NCBI GenBank assembly: GCA_030019485.1
Contig: JASEEW010000065.1
Span: 1 to 9,730, forward strand
Source: Thermoplasmatales archaeon
Lineage (GTDB): Archaea; Thermoplasmatota; JASEFT01; JAUWIS01
DNA length: 9,730 nucleotides
Reading direction: 5' to 3'
The notes below the pieces were generated by a model that was not told the DNA's origin, searched no databases, and saw only the letters and a program-made list of their open reading frames with translations. Of this stretch, positions 5,985-9,730 are shown one piece after another. The position numbers and the translations under genes were made by a program. Numbering within the stretch: position 1 is the first letter of the stretch; every line of letters begins with the position of its first letter.

Positions 5985-8114
5985 TCAACCATGAATCTTT
6001 CTTTCCTCTTTTCCTTTATAAACAGCTTCGGAGAAGTTTATCCTGCGCATCTGAGGCTGTGTTGTTGTCTCCTCAAAGTAATGGGCTGAAAGACCTGCTA
6101 TTCTCCCGTAGATAAATAATGCTTTTGCGATTGATGGTTCAAGACCCATGTCAGCAACAACGGCTCCAATCACGCCATCCACGTTTATAGGTAGTTCCAT
6201 GCCCCTGACCTGTTTAAATATAGAGCTGACTGTTTTAGAAACATTTACGCATTCGCTGGCAACACCTGCTTGGTCGGCAAGGCCCCATAAAACATCCCTT
6301 CTCGGGTCCATGGTATGAATCCTGTGACCCATTCCTTCAATCCTTCTCCCTTTGGACACATAGTCTTTTATGATTTCCTTTGTTGATTCTGAAAGAGTAA
6401 TGTTTTCCTTTTTTGATTTTGATACACATTCTCTGAAGAAAACTGCTGCTTTTGCCCCTGCGCCTCCATGCACATCTGTTATAGCAGAAACACCGTTTGC
6501 AACAGCCACCTCATAGCTTGCCCTTGTTGATGCTGCAATAATGGTTGCCTGGGCAGATGGGGGGGTAACGCCATGGTCAACAGATGCTACCATTATCGCC
6601 TCCAGCATTCTAGCATGTTTCTCATTTACATTTTTTTTCCCTGTAATGACCCTGTATAAAACATGTGAAAATGGTTTGTTTTCATCCACTTTGCCCAGAG
6701 TATTTTCTGTCTTAAGGATCATCCCTAAATACCTGGCGACCCTGCCTGTGCAGAATGCTGCCTTTTTCACTGGTAGGACATCAGGAAAACGGGCTAAATA
6801 CTCATCAGTTAGAAGGCATTTTGCAATGCTCTTTGATATGTCCTCCTCACCAAATTTTATGTTTGGTCCTGGGATTGATAAAGCATGAAAAACAGTTTTT
6901 CTAAGTTCATCCAGAGTGTTTTCATCAGGAAACTCTCCATTTACAAGAAGCGACATGGTTTCCAGAAAACCTTTTTTTTCAATAATTTGACGCAAAGGAT
7001 AACCTGATATGACTAAATTGTTTGGTTCAACCTTTGTGATAAGCGTTCCCCAAACCGGTTTTTTAGGCGGTGATTCCCATATCGTTCTCATTTTGTCGTA
7101 ATAATGATTCACCTCAAAATATGTTTTTCCACCGAGTTTGGATTTCACTGCCTCAATAAGCCCATGCTGGGAGTTCACAACTTTAATGCCTGCTTTCTCA
7201 AGAGCTTTCTTTTTTGATTCAAAAGTCCCATACTCCTGTCCTGGTGTGACAATTGCACCCGCATGACCCATCGTTTTCCCCTCAGGCGCATTGGCACCTG
7301 AAAGTATTGCAACAACTGGTTTAGGATATTTCTCAGGATGCTGAATCATATCATTTGCTAAAACCTCTTCCTGACATCCTCCTATTTCACCAGCAATAAC
7401 CACAATATCTGTGTTTTCATATCCCATAGCAAGAGGAACAAGGTCAAGGAATGTTGAGCCTGTTGCACCATCCCCTCCAACACCGATAACCGCATTCTGT
7501 GCTATCCCGGCAGATGAAAGTGCATCAGACATATGGTAAAGTATTGCACCGCTCCTAGAAATGACTGTTACCCCCTTAGGACCAAAACTATCTGATGAAG
7601 CTTCCTCAGGATAGAAAACATCAGGTAACATGCCTACTTTTATTCCTTCCGGGGGGAATATAACACCTGGTGTGTTTCCACCAATAAGAAGCGTTTTATG
7701 TTTACGTGCAGAAACAATAATGTCCCTGACATCTCTGAGTGGAATGCCTTCAGTTATAAGCACAATAACAGGTATTCCTGATTCAATAACCTCTAATGCT
7801 GCATTCTTTGCTGTTGAGTAATGCCTCCAGATAGATGCAACAGCAATGTTTGGATGCTCTTTAAGGCATTCCTTCATATTGTCATATACAGGTATTGTTT
7901 CAAGAATTGTTGTTCCTCCTCTGCCAGGTGCTATACCGGCTGTAATTGTTGTTCCAAAATCCTGCATTAAACCAGCATGTCTTGTTCCCTGACCTCCGAG
8001 ACCAACCACAACAGTCTCAATCTTTCCTGCTTCCTTTATTCTTTCAGCAAGACGTGGCCTGATTTTTTTGATGATATAAAAAAGCATGCCTTTCTCAGGG
8101 CTTATCGTTTTCAT
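5985..8114 (-). CDS. ATP-citrate lyase large subunit: succinyl-CoA-synthetase alpha-like domain fused to citryl-CoA lyase domain
   Basis: The 709-residue product joins two enzymes. Residues 1 to about 335 match the alpha subunit of succinyl-CoA synthetase: CoA-binding GLGGQGTRHAG (38-48), GIAPGRGG, ITEGIPLRDV, GGNTPGVIFPPEG, SRSGAILYHM, VGGDGATGSTFLDL, GEIGGCQEE and GHAGA with phosphohistidine His284. Residues about 355-709 have the citrate synthase fold: LVISGYPLRQII with LVNGEFP, VDHGVTPPSA (His514), DVHGGAGA (His549), GMGHRIHTMDPRRD (His597) and INVDGVIG (Asp646). With the ATP-grasp subunit encoded just upstream this gives citryl-CoA formation and cleavage to acetyl-CoA and oxaloacetate. 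Known bacterial large subunits are around 600 residues; the extra length is an N-terminal tail of about 30 residues and a fuller lyase domain. The ATG at 8114 forms an ATGA overlap with the beta gene and has GGGGGTG six bases before it, so it is preferred over the GTG at 8123. Use as a citrate synthase in reverse is possible. Confidence 0.85.
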   Translation of the reverse strand: MKTISPEKGMLFYIIKKIRPRLAERIKEAGKIETVVVGLGGQGTRHAGLMQDFGTTITAGIAPGRGGTTILETIPVYDNMKECLKEHPNIAVASIWRHYSTAKNAALEVIESGIPVIVLITEGIPLRDVRDIIVSARKHKTLLIGGNTPGVIFPPEGIKVGMLPDVFYPEEASSDSFGPKGVTVISRSGAILYHMSDALSSAGIAQNAVIGVGGDGATGSTFLDLVPLAMGYENTDIVVIAGEIGGCQEEVLANDMIQHPEKYPKPVVAILSGANAPEGKTMGHAGAIVTPGQEYGTFESKKKALEKAGIKVVNSQHGLIEAVKSKLGGKTYFEVNHYYDKMRTIWESPPKKPVWGTLITKVEPNNLVISGYPLRQIIEKKGFLETMSLLVNGEFPDENTLDELRKTVFHALSIPGPNIKFGEEDISKSIAKCLLTDEYLARFPDVLPVKKAAFCTGRVARYLGMILKTENTLGKVDENKPFSHVLYRVITGKKNVNEKHARMLEAIMVASVDHGVTPPSAQATIIAASTRASYEVAVANGVSAITDVHGGAGAKAAVFFRECVSKSKKENITLSESTKEIIKDYVSKGRRIEGMGHRIHTMDPRRDVLWGLADQAGVASECVNVSKTVSSIFKQVRGMELPINVDGVIGAVVADMGLEPSIAKALFIYGRIAGLSAHYFEETTTQPQMRRINFSEAVYKGKEERKIHG

Positions 8115-9394
8115 CTCTTCCACCCCCTGGATTCAAAAGCAGACTCAATGCCATCCTTGATTACATCAGCCATGATTTTTTGGTTCCCAACAATTATGCT
8201 CATTTCTTTAAGGGCATCGGGTGTTTCATTTTTTGCTTTTTCCAAAAACGCTTTTGCGCTTGGTAAATCAGTTCCAACCATTCTCCCATAAACAGGAACA
8301 ACCCTTAATCCTTTTTCATGCCTTTCCCTCATAGCCTGAATTAAGCCTCTGATGAATACATCACAAGATGAGATTCCACCAAACCGTGATGTAATAATAA
8401 GGTCTATTATAGGATAATCCATGAGCAGATGAAACATCTTAGAAACCCTTTCCTGAGGGGGATCACCACCAGAGTCCATAAAATTTACAGGAACAACCCT
8501 TCCACCAAAATAACGTTTACCAATGTTTGACACTTCATCAATGGATAATATGCCGTATCCAGCGCCTCCTGGGACAAGACCAACATAGAGTTTGTCTTTT
8601 TCTTTCATCGCATTTTCAGGCAAAAGGTCAACATAGGGAAAATTAGATGATTGGGCAATTTTTTCATTCTTTGTTGGCTCTGATATATCATGCCTTTTCC
8701 CTGAAATACCAAGTATTTTTAATAATTCGTTTTGTCTGAAAAGGGCGTTGTCATCCAGAACGATCTTGGCGTCTGCTGCAACGGGCCCTTCAGGCGTGAT
8801 TATAAGAGGATTAATTTCGCAGATTTTTGAGTCAAATCTCTGATAGGTATTATAGAGTTTTGAGATAACATCAGCAAGTTTTTTTTCCGTACCAGCATCA
8901 AGGTTTAAATCTTTGTTCAAAAAGGATACAAGTTCACCTGCGGTTATTTCAGGAAGCAATTTGTTATTCTCAGGAATCTCCTTCTTAAATATTGCCTCAG
9001 GTTTCTCTTCTGCCACCTTTTCTATGTCAACACCGCCGGAGCTGCTAACAATCACTACATTGTTATAGGTTCCTGGGTTCATGGTGATACCGATATAGCA
9101 TGCACTATCGCCGTTTACTGCTTCCTCAACAAGAACTGCTTCCACAGGATAGCCTCTGATTTTTGTTTTAAAAAGTTTTTCTAAAACCGATTTTGCTTCT
9201 TCCTTCCCACTGACCTTTTTGATGCCACCTGCCTTTCCCCTTCCGCCAACAAGAACCATTGACTTGAGCATAACCGGAAATTTTATCTCCATTTTTTCAA
9301 TTTCTGATGATGAATGAATAACATCGTACTGTTTTGGAACAGGTATTCCCATTCCGTCAAAGACCTTCTTTGCTTCGTACTCATACAGCCTCAT
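8111..9394 (-). CDS. ATP-citrate lyase / citryl-CoA synthetase ATP-grasp subunit (succinyl-CoA synthetase beta-like)
   Basis: The 427 residues resemble SucC and the large subunit of citryl-CoA synthetase. The N-terminal ATP-grasp part shows LYEYEAKKVFDGMGIPVPK (3-21), LKSMVLVGGRGKAGGIK (43-59), VEEAV, GVDIEKVAEEKPEAI (121-135), CEINPLIITPEG (192-203) and ADAKIVLDDNALFR (207-220), which carry the nucleotide and magnesium ligands. The C-terminal CoA-ligase part shows GLVPGGAGYG, VNFMDSGGDPPQERV (303-317) and ITSRFGGISSCDV (334-346), which differ from SucC at several places (for example RFGG instead of IFGG), as expected for a citrate rather than succinate enzyme. The beta subunit phosphorylates the histidine on the partner encoded next, with which it overlaps by four bases. 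The start has AAGGGGG seven bases upstream. A succinate- or malate-CoA ligase role is less likely because the partner carries a lyase domain. Confidence 0.85.
   Translation of the reverse strand: MRLYEYEAKKVFDGMGIPVPKQYDVIHSSSEIEKMEIKFPVMLKSMVLVGGRGKAGGIKKVSGKEEAKSVLEKLFKTKIRGYPVEAVLVEEAVNGDSACYIGITMNPGTYNNVVIVSSSGGVDIEKVAEEKPEAIFKKEIPENNKLLPEITAGELVSFLNKDLNLDAGTEKKLADVISKLYNTYQRFDSKICEINPLIITPEGPVAADAKIVLDDNALFRQNELLKILGISGKRHDISEPTKNEKIAQSSNFPYVDLLPENAMKEKDKLYVGLVPGGAGYGILSIDEVSNIGKRYFGGRVVPVNFMDSGGDPPQERVSKMFHLLMDYPIIDLIITSRFGGISSCDVFIRGLIQAMRERHEKGLRVVPVYGRMVGTDLPSAKAFLEKAKNETPDALKEMSIIVGNQKIMADVIKDGIESAFESRGWKR
8121..8127 (-). promoter_or_regulatory. Shine-Dalgarno site fixing the start of the fused lyase subunit
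   Basis: GGGGGTG lies six bases before the ATG at 8114, within the last codons of the beta gene. It supports the ATGA overlap start over the in-frame GTG at 8123, and suggests translational coupling of the two subunits. Confidence 0.65.
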
Positions 9395-9401
9395 TTTTAT
9401 T

Positions 9402-9408
9402 CCCCCTT
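9402..9408 (-). promoter_or_regulatory. Shine-Dalgarno site of the citrate-cleavage operon
   Basis: AAGGGGG precedes the first ATG of the operon by seven bases, so this message has a leader of some 45 bases if the TATA box at 9464-9471 is used. Confidence 0.6.
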
Positions 9409-9458
9409 TTACCTTGTAATTTTTTATTTTGAAATGGTTTTAAAGAACGGATTACATT

Positions 9459-9476
9459 CAAGACATATAAATCTTG
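9459..9476 (-). promoter_or_regulatory. TATA box inside a CAAGA/TCTTG dyad, upstream of the citrate-cleavage operon
   Basis: On the minus strand CAAGA, TTTATATG and TCTTG follow each other: 5-base arms enclose an 8-base TATA element (9464-9471). Transcription from it would start near 9440. A further TATA-like TTTATACC lies just upstream (9476-9483). A regulator bound to the dyad would compete directly with TATA-binding protein. Arms of five bases can arise by chance. Confidence 0.4.
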
Positions 9477-9535
9477 GTATAAATGATATTATGTAAAGAA
9501 TTGGATGAGTTTTTATACAAATTTATATAAAATTT

Positions 9536-9730
9536 TTATACTTTGATTAATTCATTTTTCAGTTTGCATGTCTTGCAAATTATTTGTGATGTCGGCTCAC
9601 CACAGATTCTGCATTTTTTCAGTTTGGCAGGCGGAAACTTTTTTCTAAGCAAATCAGCAATGGAGTCGTAACTTTTCAGTACAGCATGCCTTGTACCAGG
9701 TGTAGTATTCTCAAGTTTGTACAAAATATC
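9536..9730 (-). CDS. C-terminal end of a TtuA/NcsA-like tRNA 2-thiolation enzyme (partial)
   Basis: Only the last 64 residues are in the window; the frame is open through base 9730, so the true start lies beyond it. The segment DILYKLENTTPGTRHAVLKSYD matches the helix near the end of archaeal TtuA/NcsA/Ncs6 proteins (TIGR00269, general pattern RDxLxxLExxxPGT), and the ending CRICGEPTSQIICKTCKL is their C-terminal zinc finger with two CxxC pairs and the typical CGEPTS. These enzymes activate tRNA uridine with ATP and transfer sulfur, for example at U34 or U54. The catalytic P-loop and cysteines are not visible here. It ends 141 bases before the citrate-cleavage operon on the same strand; the intervening TATA boxes and T-rich stretch suggest separate transcription. 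Confidence 0.8.
   Translation of the reverse strand, partial: DILYKLENTTPGTRHAVLKSYDSIADLLRKKFPPAKLKKCRICGEPTSQIICKTCKLKNELIKV

Noticed and set aside
8115..8123. Longer GTG start for the fused lyase subunit
   Set aside because: The GTG lies inside the Shine-Dalgarno sequence GGGGGTG that serves the ATG at 8114, and the ATGA overlap is the usual arrangement.
7977..8291. 104-codon plus-strand frame across the junction of the two citrate-cleavage subunits
   Set aside because: Antisense to two conserved genes and without family motifs.
9314..9496. 60-codon plus-strand frame over the start of the beta subunit and its promoter
   Set aside because: No ribosome binding site or domain; the minus-strand gene and its promoter explain the region better.
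9509..9540. Very A/T-rich stretch with several TATA-like boxes, possible replication or attachment element
   Set aside because: It lies between a gene end and the next promoter, where archaeal T-rich terminators and TATA boxes are expected; no repeats or iterons were seen.

Overview
The window looks archaeal and AT-rich. The evidence is an archaeal-type cofactor-independent phosphoglycerate mutase, a DUF92/TIGR00297 membrane protein, an archaeal-type split bactofilin, the C-terminus of a TtuA/NcsA-like tRNA thiolation enzyme, QueE (which in archaea feeds archaeosine synthesis), TATA-type promoter boxes 20-30 bases before starts or leaders, and Shine-Dalgarno sequences of the GGTGAT/GGGGGTG kind. 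I do not assign a lineage below domain level.

Left part (1-2306). A short zinc-ribbon reading frame opens the window. It faces a four-helix membrane protein gene on the minus strand (140-549) that seems broken: one frameshift at a C run and no normal start codon. Then on the plus strand come a small winged-helix-like protein (689-970), queE (975-1625), a 17-codon signal-peptide-like relic (1639-1692), and a membrane-anchored, probably glycosylated surface protein (1698-2180). The first two are tightly coupled (4-base gap).

Middle part (2307-3972). A bactofilin-like beta-helix protein (minus) and a nucleoside phosphorylase/nucleosidase family protein (plus) diverge from a 127-base promoter region with TATA boxes for both genes and short inverted repeats.

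Right part (4010-9394, minus strand). A compact probable operon reads: ATP-grasp beta subunit of a citryl-CoA synthetase/ATP-citrate lyase, then a 709-residue fusion of a succinyl-CoA-synthetase-like alpha subunit to a citrate-synthase-fold lyase domain, then a DUF92 membrane protein (VTE6/TMEM19-like), then apgM. Spacing is a 4-base overlap, a 50-base gap and a 19-base overlap. The first two together would cleave citrate with CoA and ATP to acetyl-CoA and oxaloacetate, the key step of the reductive TCA cycle. Oxaloacetate can lead to PEP and then, through ApgM, to triose and hexose synthesis. Acetyl-CoA can lead to isoprenoids, where a DUF92 prenyl-phosphate kinase-like protein would fit. That metabolic link is inference. 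Upstream of the operon a CAAGA-N8-TCTTG dyad encloses a TATA box. The window ends inside the C-terminus of a TtuA/NcsA-like gene on the same strand.

No rRNA, tRNA, CRISPR array, insertion sequence or integrase was seen. The most interesting items are the archaeal citrate-cleavage operon, its fusion architecture and its retained citrate-synthase histidine.
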